Source: Candidatus Uabimicrobium amorphum (GTDB lineage: Bacteria > Planctomycetota > Uabimicrobiia > Uabimicrobiales > Uabimicrobiaceae). Taken from it: 64,000 bases of DNA. The DNA lies in assembly GCF_009002475.1 (NCBI RefSeq), contig NZ_AP019860.1:4030001-4094000 (forward strand), read 5' to 3'. Below, piece after piece: positions 1-9,371 of the stretch (positions within the stretch are counted from its first letter, which is position 1; each line of letters opens with the position of its first letter). A model generated the notes under the pieces. It was not told where the DNA came from. It did not search any database and saw only the letters and a list, made by a program, of their open reading frames with translations. A program made the translations under genes and the position numbers.

Positions 1-3000
1 AAACTTCGATCTCTAAACCATTACTAAAACTCTTTTGAATATCACCAAGCACTTTACAAACATCACCCTTTTTCTGTTTGCTTATCAGTAGTTCTAGTGC
101 CAACTTGCATATATCGATGTGTCCAGTAACAAATACTTCGGTTGTCAAATCTTCGGTAGATACTTCGAGACGTTGTAAACCTTCGAAGGCTTCTTTGCGC
201 ACTAAATCGCTACAATCGTTGAGTGTTAAAAACATCACCGATTGAACAGACTGACGCAGGGAGTCATCCTTCTCCGCTATTTGGCACAACTTAGACAATG
301 CCACCTGGCGATAATGCGCGAACCTTGTTTGGTTGCGATGTATACGCGAAAGCCCTACATATGCCCCAAAAATAATATGTTGCGCTTGTTGCGCATCGAG
401 TTCGTAGTCACAAGTATCCAAATCTTTTAGTTTCTTCACTCGATCGGCAAAGCGTTTTTCAAATAAGGACCAATTCTGCTCAAACTGCGTTCTCTTCTCA
501 TCATCAAGACGCGCAAGTAGATGTTTCATTACCCATACAGTTAAATGCGGATCATTGCTCACGAGAACTTTGGCGATTGTCTGCAACTGTTGTTCTTTCA
601 CCGCCCAAGTTTTGCCATCCTGACGCTTGTTAATAAAGTCCAAGACAAATTGATTGAACTGTTTGTCATCTGCGAGATTTTCCAACGCGGATATCGCCGT
701 TAAGCGTATATGGGGATATACAGAAGAAAACAGAGAGATACACAAATTAGGATTGCGGTGCTTTGTCATATACAACATCAATGTTCTCAATGCAAGATTT
801 TGCAACGTATGGCTGGATTTATTGATCATTGGTGAAAGAAGCATTTCTTCGCTTTTGTGTCTTAGCGCGAAGGAGGCGACTAAGTAATCTTCATCTGTGG
901 AAAACTGTTGTACGATGGCAAGACCACTATGGTCCTGGTAATAAGCTAGGGCAAAAGCAATTTCGCGCCGTATTTTGTCATCGGCATGATTTAAATTTTC
1001 TTGCAAAATAGCATGTGATTTTTGCGAAGTAAGCCAAAACAATGCCTGCGCACACTTTTGACGAATGACCTTGTCTTCACTTTCCAAAAAGGGTGCCACT
1101 AAATCTAGTGAGGACGAAGAAAATAAACTCGCCACTCCGTCAATAGCCGTAATAATCTGTCGTTGCCACTCATCGTTCACATCTTTTTTCGGCTTTGGTT
1201 GCTGCAGAAGCTGCTGTAGTTGCGAAAGAGCTTTATCGTTTCCCAGCCATGCAAGAGCTTGTGCTGCACAATTACGCACGTTGGTATGTTTGTTTTCAAG
1301 GGCTATTAACAACTGTTCTTCTGCGCCATTTGCGACAAAAGCATCAATCGCCAGCTTGCGAATATTTTCCTTTTCATCCGCCAAAACTGTCAACAGTAAA
1401 CGGCAGGCTTCTTTGATCATTTTACGCGTTAATGTTTTGGTGGCTAACTCGCGAATGTCCGCGTACGGACAACCAATTCCTTTTTCTAAAACATTCAGAA
1501 CATCGCGCTTTTCCTTTTTGGCCATTTCAAAAGCTTGGCGGCGAATATCCGCATCAGGATCTTGTTGCATATCGAGAAGTAAATTCCATGCCCAATCGTG
1601 CTTGAGCTGTGCTTTTAACTCAATAAGTACTTTTTCACGAATGGTAGTATGAATACTTTTCAAGATAAGCTGTAAACGTTCTTCTAGCGTTAAAAAATCT
1701 AGAGCTAGAATAACCTTAAAGGTTTCATTGCTGATGGTCTCATTGTTCAAAGCTTGTTGTAATAGCAACAAACATTTTTGTTTTTCATTTTTATTTTTTG
1801 TCTTCTTGAGATGCGCAACTAAAAGATGCAAAGAGCGATCGTGTACAATTTGTGGATCAGCAGCGGCAAAACCGGATTCCACTACAACCAACGGATCTTT
1901 ATGATAAATTTTTTCCAAAGCGGAAAAAGCCACATCGCGCACTTGCAAATCGCTATCTTGCAACATCATGTTCAAACGCTGGGTTGCGTGCGGATCTTGC
2001 AACTCACGGAAAGCCACACAAACTTGAGCTCTAATGTCAGAAGAAGAGGCACGACTCAATTGTAACAATGTGCCCAAAGCACGCGTGTCGCCTAAGAGTG
2101 CAAGATAGTACGCTCCTTTTAAAGACGTCTCAATGTGGTTACACGCCATTGCCTGAAACAATACGCGTAGATTGTCTTCCTTGAGCTTTTTGGTGGTTTT
2201 TTTTGCGGTAGGCACCTTCTTTTTCTTAGAGTCTGCCCCCCAATTTTCAATTTCGTAAATTTGGCGGTGCAAGTCGCTGCTTTTACTGCGTAAAACCTCA
2301 ACAAGTACCGGATCTTGTAGCAAACAGATCACAAAACCCGTAAAACGTACCGTATCCGATTTATCTTCTAGAGAAGAACGTAAAATCGACTGAACATTGA
2401 GTTGCGAAAGTAACTTTTTTTGTAGTAAGCGAATTAAAGCCAAACGACGTATATCTTCTTTACTACTTTCAAAGGCAGTGATTTCTGCTTCAGCAGAATC
2501 TTCGCCATAAATATCTCCAAGGCTGTCAAGAGCACGATGGCGCACAGCATCGGAGTGGTAATCCAAGGCTTCGACCAAAACCTCCATGGCTTCTTCATCT
2601 TTTTCGGCAATGGTTTTCAGAGCATCAATCGCCAATACACCAATATCATCAAATCCTGTATCTAATGTGATATTTACCGTGGAAAGTATGTTTTGTGGGT
2701 AATGTTGCTCCAAACCAGAAAATGCCGCAATGCGTACCTTTTCGCTATCAGATTCGAGCAACTCTTCCAACAAACGAAATGCTCGTAGATGCTTCGTGGA
2801 GGCCAATAGCTCTGTAGCACGTACACAAATACGCACATCTCCACCCGCGGATACGACATTGTGTAGTATATCAATTGCTTTTTTGTCATTAAAAGCGGCG
2901 AGTTCTTTTAGTACACTCTCGCACTGACGCGGCTCTTTTTCTATTTCGTTTTGCGCCCAATTGTAGGCATCGGAAATGGCAAGAGTTGTGTTACCCAAAT

Positions 3001-3883
3001 GTTTTTTCTCTTCTAACGGTAGAAAAGCGAGATCGCCATTCTTTTTCGCCACAACAAAATGCGGTTTGTCTTTCCAGTTGCAAAAGGCCAATGCAGTCGA
3101 CTTAGCACAGCGAATGGTGGAAAAACGTTTTTTTCCTTTTTCCCAAACTTTTATATTTCCCTGGGTATCTGAGCCGTAACATTTACCGTCGCGCACCACA
3201 ATATTGTTTAACGCGGCCTTTGCCGACGACTCACTTTTGTCTTCGGGCTCCAATTCACCGCGTACATGTGTCATAAATAATTTGTAGTCATTTCCTGAAG
3301 AAATGACACGCAATTCGTCGGGATCAAATACCAGCGCGCTAATGGCCCCATTGTGTATTTTCTTTATACTACTAAACTCAAAATCCGTGCTATCTTCTCG
3401 TGTAAAAACAGTCAACTCTCCGACAGAGTTTCCCACAACCAACCACTTGCCGTCAGGGCTTGCCACAAGATGGCTACTTTTTTGTTCTAAATTTATTTGC
3501 GAAAGAATGGCGGCTTTTTTGGTACTGACAATAAAAATAGTTTTCTCACACAGTACCGCAAATTCTTTTTTGTTTAGATATACTATTTTACTAGCCGTGG
3601 GAAAATGAGTTTCCAAAGACTTCGATTTAAGTGTTTTTGTACTCCATCGATGGAGATAACCATCCGTACCAGTAACAAACATATCGTCACCATGAATCAT
3701 CGCATCGGTGGCACTACATGGCAGGTCATATGCATCGAAGGAACCACTGTCGGGATCAATAACATACACTGCTGTCGATTGTCCCTCATCATGCTTTGTG
3801 ACAAAGAACAGTTTTTCATTGTAATAGCAAAGAGATGTTACCAGCCCACGGTATTTATAGTATCGTTGTACTTTATTTGACAT
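1..3883 (-). CDS. Giant WD40 + HEAT-repeat protein (C-terminus beyond the window edge)
   Basis: An uninterrupted minus-strand reading frame runs from ATG at 3883 off the left edge, so only about the first 1,294 residues are present. Residues ~1-310 read as a WD40/YVTN-type beta-propeller with phrases such as ASPDGKWLVVG and GSDTQGNIKVWE. From ~320 on there are continuous HEAT-like helical pairs (SDAVRHRALDSLGDIYG, DADIRRQAFEMAKKE, ENIRKLAIDAFVANG), interrupted near 575 by a Lys-rich patch. No signal peptide is visible, so it is probably a cytoplasmic scaffold. The Shine-Dalgarno AAAGGA overlaps the stop codon of the upstream BRCT gene and the genes are 2 bp apart, so translation is probably coupled. 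Proteins of this build are common in Planctomycetota, with no established function that I know of. Confidence 0.85.
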   Translation of the reverse strand, partial: MSNKVQRYYKYRGLVTSLCYYNEKLFFVTKHDEGQSTAVYVIDPDSGSFDAYDLPCSATDAMIHGDDMFVTGTDGYLHRWSTKTLKSKSLETHFPTASKIVYLNKKEFAVLCEKTIFIVSTKKAAILSQINLEQKSSHLVASPDGKWLVVGNSVGELTVFTREDSTDFEFSSIKKIHNGAISALVFDPDELRVISSGNDYKLFMTHVRGELEPEDKSESSAKAALNNIVVRDGKCYGSDTQGNIKVWEKGKKRFSTIRCAKSTALAFCNWKDKPHFVVAKKNGDLAFLPLEEKKHLGNTTLAISDAYNWAQNEIEKEPRQCESVLKELAAFNDKKAIDILHNVVSAGGDVRICVRATELLASTKHLRAFRLLEELLESDSEKVRIAAFSGLEQHYPQNILSTVNITLDTGFDDIGVLAIDALKTIAEKDEEAMEVLVEALDYHSDAVRHRALDSLGDIYGEDSAEAEITAFESSKEDIRRLALIRLLQKKLLSQLNVQSILRSSLEDKSDTVRFTGFVICLLQDPVLVEVLRSKSSDLHRQIYEIENWGADSKKKKVPTAKKTTKKLKEDNLRVLFQAMACNHIETSLKGAYYLALLGDTRALGTLLQLSRASSSDIRAQVCVAFRELQDPHATQRLNMMLQDSDLQVRDVAFSALEKIYHKDPLVVVESGFAAADPQIVHDRSLHLLVAHLKKTKNKNEKQKCLLLLQQALNNETISNETFKVILALDFLTLEERLQLILKSIHTTIREKVLIELKAQLKHDWAWNLLLDMQQDPDADIRRQAFEMAKKEKRDVLNVLEKGIGCPYADIRELATKTLTRKMIKEACRLLLTVLADEKENIRKLAIDAFVANGAEEQLLIALENKHTNVRNCAAQALAWLGNDKALSQLQQLLQQPKPKKDVNDEWQRQIITAIDGVASLFSSSSLDLVAPFLESEDKVIRQKCAQALFWLTSQKSHAILQENLNHADDKIRREIAFALAYYQDHSGLAIVQQFSTDEDYLVASFALRHKSEEMLLSPMINKSSHTLQNLALRTLMLYMTKHRNPNLCISLFSSVYPHIRLTAISALENLADDKQFNQFVLDFINKRQDGKTWAVKEQQLQTIAKVLVSNDPHLTVWVMKHLLARLDDEKRTQFEQNWSLFEKRFADRVKKLKDLDTCDYELDAQQAQHIIFGAYVGLSRIHRNQTRFAHYRQVALSKLCQIAEKDDSLRQSVQSVMFLTLNDCSDLVRKEAFEGLQRLEVSTEDLTTEVFVTGHIDICKLALELLISKQKKGDVCKVLGDIQKSFSNGLEIEV

Positions 3884-3885
3884 TG

Positions 3886-6800
3886 TTATCCTTTAACTAA
3901 AACTTGGAATTCATCAAAAACATGACCGATGCGTGCAAGAGCAACGAGGCACGCGGACTTTTCACTTTGCCCATGAGAAGCAGCAAACTCTTCAAAAAGC
4001 GGCACAATAAGTCGTGCAAATTCTTTATTTTTTAACGCAATGTCTCTCATCACTTCAATGATGCGTAACTTCACTTTACGAAAAGAGGTATAACTAACAT
4101 TGTCATCCGCAGGGGCGTCTTTGGCAAATTTAGCTGGTGAGATGCGAAATAACATACGTCTAAGGAAATCATTGAGCATATCCTCCGCCGCAGGCAAATT
4201 TTGCGATTTGTCGCGTAGTGTTCTTTGTTTTATAGAAACTTCCTTGTCTGTACTTGGTGCATAAGTAACCGTAGTTCCTTTTTCGTAATACAATTTCCAC
4301 ATAATTTCGACAACAAACGACAATACACGGCGATCTGTACTTTCCGTGAGACGAAAAAGCTCTTCAGGTATTGCCAGATGTGGATTAAGATGAATAAGCC
4401 GCATACCAAGAGCACGCGCTTGTTCTTGTGGAGATTCACAAAGTTGATAAACGGCATCGGCCTTGAGTATTGTCGGGTCTAAACGATATGTTCGATGCTC
4501 TTTTGTATCTTCTGCCGTGAGAGCGCGGGTGAAAAACGCGGTAACATCTGCATCAGATTGCTCACATATTTTTACGATTTCGTATATATCGGGCTGTAAT
4601 CGCGCTAATTCCCAATATAAGAGATCTAAACCAAGCGAACGTAAACTTTGTCGTTCATGGGTCACAAGTTGTTGCAAACGTTCAAACGTCAAGAAACTCT
4701 CAGGTATCTCCGCACCAGGATCGACGGGACGGTCTGTTAACTTTAGCGAAATATGTGGATGATGTCTTTCGATATATGATTTTGCGAAACGCGCCAGTGG
4801 AGAATCCTCATCTTTACCGGAGAATAAATATTGCCAAATTACCTCGCAGCCAGCAGAGGAGTCCGCAGAAGAATGTTCACTTGTTTTACCCGCTAACATC
4901 TGCAAAAAAGCGGTTTCTGAAATAATTTTGGTCTCGGCTCCGCCCTCAATAAGTTTTTCGGCCTTTACCTGCTTGCTTCCTTTGCGTCCTTCGCCATAGA
5001 GAGATGACCCCTCATCGCCTATTACTAAATAGTCTAACTTGGCACTCACGCCTGAGGCGTTTTTACCATTTGCTCCGGTAACTTTTTTCGTGGCCTCGCC
5101 ACGCGTCATTGTTTTGAGTTTACCTGTAAACAAGAATGTTTGTTCTTTGAGATTCGTCTGAGTCTTTTTACTCGTCTTTTTCGGAGCTTTTTTCTCGACT
5201 TTTTTCGCCGCAAAGTCAGCAGGAACAAATGCTTTGCTTAAGTACTCACTTGCAAAGTCATGATAGTTTTGCTCTTTTCGCTGCACGAGTTCAAACAACC
5301 ACTCAAAACCAATATCGCTTGCGGAAAATTTGCGCACATCACTCAGCCATTCTTGTGCACTATAAACAAGGCCTTCATCAAACTCTAACTCTTTACGCCA
5401 TTGCAGCTCACTATCCTTGAGGTTTTGCACCCATGGAGATTTTTCCCACTCCACGTGATAAGACAACGCTTTCAGATACTCCACTCCCAAAGATTCTGGT
5501 TTGACCTTTTCTTCTATTAACCACTGTAAAATATCAAACCTACTTGCTGGATTTAACAACTGTACTTTTATAAACTCAATATCAATGTGCTTCTTGTCAA
5601 ATTTCCCAAGCATTTTCAGACAAAAATCTACAGCGTCATAGCCCAATTTTTCTTCCAAAAACATGTCGCAAAAAAAGTCAACTCCAAGCGATTTCAAAGA
5701 GTGAACTTCTAATAAATTCTTTTCCACAAACTGCAACGAATAGTAACTATCATCAAGTAGGCGTTCCTTAAACCACTCGGTGGTCAATTCTTTCGCTCCA
5801 AAATGTTCGCGAAGCATTTTAGAAGCAAACGCATTGCATGCTTCAAATTCGAGCATGCGTCCCCACGCCTCCAGACCAATGTCATTACGCGGATGACGGT
5901 CTTTTAGTAAGTCGATCACCAATTTGTTAACGTCCTTATTGTCGTGGTCGGCCAACAACAATAGATCATCAATAGGCAAATCACGTGCATAAGTCCTAGC
6001 ATACTTACATGCATATTGGTTCGCTGCAAGCGAAGAGGAATGGAGTAAATCCAAAACCGGCTTGTGTAGATGTAACTCGCGAAAAGCGCTTTGTTCAAAT
6101 TTAGGAATTGTCGTAAGCAACCACACCGCAAACTCGTCTAATATTTCGCGCTTTGCTTGTAGAAGTCGAATAATCCAAATAGCTTCTATTTCGCGCAGAT
6201 CTGTCACAAAATCCTTCTTTAATGCCGAAATCACCAGCTTACAAACATAGTCAGATTTTGCTTCCTCTAGAAGATTAAAAAGTGGTCGTGGCGAACGTCG
6301 CCATAAATCAGCAAAAGCGCGGTCTCCAAGAAAATTTTGCTTGAAATAAGAATGGAATTTGCGTCGCGTGTACTTGCCACTATTGTGGAAAAAAATGTGA
6401 TTGGCAATCCATGTACCACGCCAATTCGTGCTCTGTGGATAAAACTTTAACACGTCTGCAACATAATCTAAGTAGCATGACGACAAACTCTGTCCCGTTT
6501 GACGCAAATAGCGCCAGCCACGTCTTACAAGGTAGCGAAGAGTCGCTTTACTTACTTCACTGCGCCCGGAAAAAGAAGCAAATTCGCAATCAAAACGCGC
6601 GCACAGTGCTCCAAATATTTCCGTGTCGTTTTTTGACTCTGCTTCTTTAAAGATTTGTTTTAATGCGCGCCACGGCCCCCATACTAAAGGTACCTTGGCA
6701 ATAATTTCAAACAAACACATACGACTATAACTACTGTTCTCTTGCCAGAGTTGCATCAGTAGTTTATCGACTTTTAGACGCTCCGGAAAATATTCTGATT

Positions 6801-7041
6801 CGGCTTCTAATATTTTTAGATTTTCTTGGCGAAAATGGTCGCGATCCACTTTGCGCTTTCTCATATTGAGCTCTCGTAAAAAAGATTGATATGTCAAGCA
6901 ACCTTCTTTTACTGGTTTCTTTGGTTTTGGATCAGTAGCCACCAGACTGACAAACATCTTTGCCAAGCCTGGATCTTTTATCTCAAAAGCCTTTTCCAAT
7001 TTTTCTAGTGTAATTGTTTCCACTAACTCACTCCATTCCAA
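3886..7041 (-). CDS. Large helical-repeat protein with internal BRCT domain
   Basis: A 1,051-residue cytoplasmic protein. Residues ~1-610 are divergent helical, HEAT-like repeats with many Trp and acidic residues. A Lys-rich linker (~618-640, KKVEKKAPKKTSKKTQ) precedes a BRCT domain (~641-715) of the NAD-dependent DNA-ligase/RFC1 type, seen as FLFTGKLKTMTRGEA, then VTGANGKNASGVSAKLDYLVIG, then SSLYGEGRKGSKQVKAEKL. A further helical region (~735-1051) follows. BRCT domains bind DNA ends or phosphopeptides, which suggests DNA-related or signalling scaffolding. The first possible start is TTG at 7041, directly after an in-frame TGA. A GTG at 7023 has a better-placed GGAG and may be the real start. 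It precedes the WD40/HEAT gene with 2 bp between them. Confidence 0.8.
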   Translation of the reverse strand: MEWSELVETITLEKLEKAFEIKDPGLAKMFVSLVATDPKPKKPVKEGCLTYQSFLRELNMRKRKVDRDHFRQENLKILEAESEYFPERLKVDKLLMQLWQENSSYSRMCLFEIIAKVPLVWGPWRALKQIFKEAESKNDTEIFGALCARFDCEFASFSGRSEVSKATLRYLVRRGWRYLRQTGQSLSSCYLDYVADVLKFYPQSTNWRGTWIANHIFFHNSGKYTRRKFHSYFKQNFLGDRAFADLWRRSPRPLFNLLEEAKSDYVCKLVISALKKDFVTDLREIEAIWIIRLLQAKREILDEFAVWLLTTIPKFEQSAFRELHLHKPVLDLLHSSSLAANQYACKYARTYARDLPIDDLLLLADHDNKDVNKLVIDLLKDRHPRNDIGLEAWGRMLEFEACNAFASKMLREHFGAKELTTEWFKERLLDDSYYSLQFVEKNLLEVHSLKSLGVDFFCDMFLEEKLGYDAVDFCLKMLGKFDKKHIDIEFIKVQLLNPASRFDILQWLIEEKVKPESLGVEYLKALSYHVEWEKSPWVQNLKDSELQWRKELEFDEGLVYSAQEWLSDVRKFSASDIGFEWLFELVQRKEQNYHDFASEYLSKAFVPADFAAKKVEKKAPKKTSKKTQTNLKEQTFLFTGKLKTMTRGEATKKVTGANGKNASGVSAKLDYLVIGDEGSSLYGEGRKGSKQVKAEKLIEGGAETKIISETAFLQMLAGKTSEHSSADSSAGCEVIWQYLFSGKDEDSPLARFAKSYIERHHPHISLKLTDRPVDPGAEIPESFLTFERLQQLVTHERQSLRSLGLDLLYWELARLQPDIYEIVKICEQSDADVTAFFTRALTAEDTKEHRTYRLDPTILKADAVYQLCESPQEQARALGMRLIHLNPHLAIPEELFRLTESTDRRVLSFVVEIMWKLYYEKGTTVTYAPSTDKEVSIKQRTLRDKSQNLPAAEDMLNDFLRRMLFRISPAKFAKDAPADDNVSYTSFRKVKLRIIEVMRDIALKNKEFARLIVPLFEEFAASHGQSEKSACLVALARIGHVFDEFQVLVKG

Positions 7042-7407
7042 TCAAATACTATTATTTTTCGGACAGATGTGTAAACGATATAAGAATATGTCAAAAAAAA
7101 TATTTTGTCAACAAATATACGGTTTTTTATTGGTTTTTGTACGGTTTAAATTTTATGATAATGAAATATGTTTTCTTTGTTTGTGGTGAGTTTCGATAAA
7201 ACAATGTTAAAAGAAATATGTATTTCGCACAACCAAAAGTCCAAAACTAATATATTCAAGCTTCCCGAGTGGCCTACACTCGCAAAACCATATCTTTTCG
7301 ACTTTTTAATTACCCGTCATGCTTAAATATTTGTAGTGTCTATCTTCGTTAGGTATGTCAGTTTAAACTTTGCGATGCACAACGCCAACAAGAAATGATA
7401 ATAATAA
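7042..7407. other. Non-coding stretch upstream of the BRCT gene
   Basis: AT-rich sequence without a convincing gene on either strand. The only open frames are short and lack ribosome-binding sites. It should hold the promoter of the BRCT/HEAT operon, but I cannot identify a clear -35/-10 pair. Confidence 0.5.
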
Positions 7408-7590
7408 ATCCCCAAGCCCACCCTCACCAACTAAAAAATCAACACCTGGTAGTAACAATGACAGTAACAGTCACATGTAACGTTGCTAGGCATGAGCTGT
7501 AAAGGTGTGCATTCGCCCCAAATGCCATATCGTCTTCTCGATTGGCTAAATAGCAACATTGTTGATGTTCGCCTTTTTTAGACGGCTACC
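7408..7590. repeat. Intergenic repeat, copy A
   Basis: First of two related copies. A near-identical block begins at 7417 (CCCACCCTCACCAACTAAAA and a few more bases). A second block, GTAACGTTGCTAGGC, is at 7477-7491. The end matches as TTCGCC, a T-run, then GGCTACC at 7584-7590. The first two blocks lie 208 bp from their counterparts in copy B. The middle is diverged and there is no reading frame. Confidence 0.65.
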
Positions 7591-7615
7591 AAATCTGAAA
7601 AATCTAAAATTTAAA

Positions 7616-7810
7616 GTCCCCGAACCCACCCTCACCAACTAAAAAATCAGCATATGGTAATAACAGTAACGATAACAATAACCAGTAACGTTGCTAGGCG
7701 TAACAATAAAAGTGAGGAATCGAACCCCTAAACGTCGCCCCAACGTCAACCATGATGGTGACAGTTTAACCTCTGTCAAGGCTTATGCTCGCTTTTTTTA
7801 ATTGGCTACC
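7616..7810. repeat. Intergenic repeat, copy B
   Basis: Second copy, with the same head block at 7625, GTAACGTTGCTAGGC at 7685-7699, and the tail (CTCGC, T-run, GGCTACC) at 7804-7810. The middle contains GAGGAATCGAACCCC, whose complement looks like a tRNA T-arm, and a hairpin GTCAACCATGATGGTGAC. No full cloverleaf can be drawn. The copy ends just short of the stop codon of the next minus-strand gene. Confidence 0.65.
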
Positions 7811-7824
7811 GACTAGAAATTCTA

Positions 7825-8286
7825 TTAGTCTTCCAACAAATCCGTATTCCAATTGATCTGTTGAATTTTTGTATCTAGTTCGCGGTATTGTCGCGATAAA
7901 TCGTCTACTTGTTTTTGAATTTCGGCGACTTTTACTGTGGAAGATATTTTTATTTCGGAACTGCTGTAACGATTTTGTTGTGTTGCCGCAGCATCCACTA
8001 AAGAGTTATAGAGGCTTCTTTTCACTCCCAATACATCTCTTTTGGCCAAGGCAGCTGTTAGTGACATGTCATTCTCACACATTGTCACAGCGTTGGTTTT
8101 ATTGATACGTCTTATGAGTTCTTCTAATTGTGTACCGAGGCTTTCCAATTCTTTGATTAAATCTTGTGGATTTTCCGGAGGAGTTTCACCTTCCTGGACT
8201 TTGGCACTGCGTGTTAAACGCGGACGAAGTTGTTCCATTTTCTTTTGTAAATCCGCTCTTAGAATGAGTGATTCTGCAAGTTTCAT
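7825..8286 (-). CDS. DIP1984 family protein
   Basis: A 153-residue all-helical cytoplasmic protein with the familiar opening MKLAESLILRADLQKKMEQL. Further matches are RINKTNAVTM, LTAALAKRDVL and RYSSSEIKISSTV, and an ending resembling LDTKIQQINWNTDLLE. This is the DIP1984/septicolysin-like family, a coiled-coil protein without an established biochemical role. Length matches the family's ~150 residues. It stands alone, reading towards the repeat region. GAGG about 10 bases upstream supports the ATG at 8286. Confidence 0.85.
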   Translation of the reverse strand: MKLAESLILRADLQKKMEQLRPRLTRSAKVQEGETPPENPQDLIKELESLGTQLEELIRRINKTNAVTMCENDMSLTAALAKRDVLGVKRSLYNSLVDAAATQQNRYSSSEIKISSTVKVAEIQKQVDDLSRQYRELDTKIQQINWNTDLLED

Positions 8287-8338
8287 ACTCTGTACCTCTA
8301 CTTATTCAAATTTGATTTAATATGTATCTGGCAACAAA

Positions 8339-9247
8339 CTACTTCACAAAATAATAGCCAAAACGCGGTGTTCTATCCGTATGACCAAATGTTAGCTCTG
8401 TAATAAAACGTTTATTTTCGTAGTATACAATACTAAAACGAAAACCCGCTTCATGACGTAAGAACACCATGTTCTTCGTCTTCGGTAACGTTGCCGGGTA
8501 AGAATAGAACTTACCTCCCTTAGCCACCGTTGAAATTTGTTGTTTTTCATATTTGACGATAAAAGAATCTTTGGCAACGGGCATCCCGCCGATGTATTCG
8601 ATATTTGACTGATCGAACAAAAGGGTTCCATCAAAATCCCACACCGGATGACTTTCTTTTATAGAGTCATCACCAGGAGTGACTTTTGTATAAGAATCCG
8701 TGGAGACATCGTAAATAAATATATCATTACGTCCATCATACACGGCAAGATCGCGATTTCCACAAAAAGCAATTTTGTTATGCTGTGGATGCCAGCTAGG
8801 CTGTCCGGCGATGGCAAAAGAGGATGTAATACACTGCTCTTTTTTCGTGTGTATATCGTAAACAAATATTTGTGTTTTTTGGCCACGCGTACTTACATAA
8901 GCGATTTTTTTGCTGTCCGCTGACCATGTCGGGTGGCTGTTATTGGCTTCATTGGTCGTGTACTTCCAATCATTTTTTGTATTGAGGGCAAAATATACGA
9001 GATCGTAGCGTCCACGTTTATTGGTGGTAAAAGCAACATATTTTCCATCGGGGGAACAAGCGGGTGTACCATAGTCGCAGTCTTCTCCCTGTAAAACACA
9101 GGTGGTACTTTTGTCGGAGAAACAATAAAAATGTACCGACCAAAAACCGTTGTCACCTTTACGCGAAAAATAAATCCCCGGTTCCATTTCCGCATAAATA
9201 AAACCACAGAGAAAAAATAAAATTATGTATATTTTATGCACAGCCAT
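8339..9247 (-). CDS. Secreted TolB-like PD40 beta-propeller protein
   Basis: About 302 residues when started at ATG 9247, which has AAGGA nine bases upstream. A longer frame from 9280 would put charged residues ahead of the signal sequence. A short signal peptide (MAVHKIYIILFFLCGFIYA) is followed by PD40/WD40-like blades, such as PACSPDGKYVAFTTNKRG, HPTWSADSKKIAYVSTRG and PSWHPQHNKIAFCG, each followed by a strand such as IFVYDIHTK. This is the propeller half of TolB-type proteins without the N-terminal TolB domain. It probably acts in the periplasm as a binding module. The substrate is unknown, and no Tol-Pal genes are nearby. Confidence 0.75.
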   Translation of the reverse strand: MAVHKIYIILFFLCGFIYAEMEPGIYFSRKGDNGFWSVHFYCFSDKSTTCVLQGEDCDYGTPACSPDGKYVAFTTNKRGRYDLVYFALNTKNDWKYTTNEANNSHPTWSADSKKIAYVSTRGQKTQIFVYDIHTKKEQCITSSFAIAGQPSWHPQHNKIAFCGNRDLAVYDGRNDIFIYDVSTDSYTKVTPGDDSIKESHPVWDFDGTLLFDQSNIEYIGGMPVAKDSFIVKYEKQQISTVAKGGKFYSYPATLPKTKNMVFLRHEAGFRFSIVYYENKRFITELTFGHTDRTPRFGYYFVK

Positions 9248-9371
9248 TGTTATTTGTTCCTTACACCTAAATTTGATCACAGGTAAACTTAATATTGCCG
9301 TTTAAAAACTAAATTATAACAATTATTATAAGATAGTTGTGTAGATAATAAAAATATTACCAAAGATTATT

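Noticed and set aside
1065..1652. 195-residue plus-strand open frame
   Set aside because: It lies entirely antisense to the WD40/HEAT gene, is Ser/Cys-rich without domain features, and lacks a ribosome site.
7014..7199. Short plus-strand frame upstream of the BRCT gene
   Set aside because: AT-rich, begins inside the BRCT gene start region, no ribosome site or homology features.
7695..7800. tRNA-like gene on the minus strand near GGGGTTCGATTCC
   Set aside because: Only the T-arm loop fits. The acceptor stem, D-arm and anticodon arm cannot be formed, and copy A of the same repeat lacks the T-arm.
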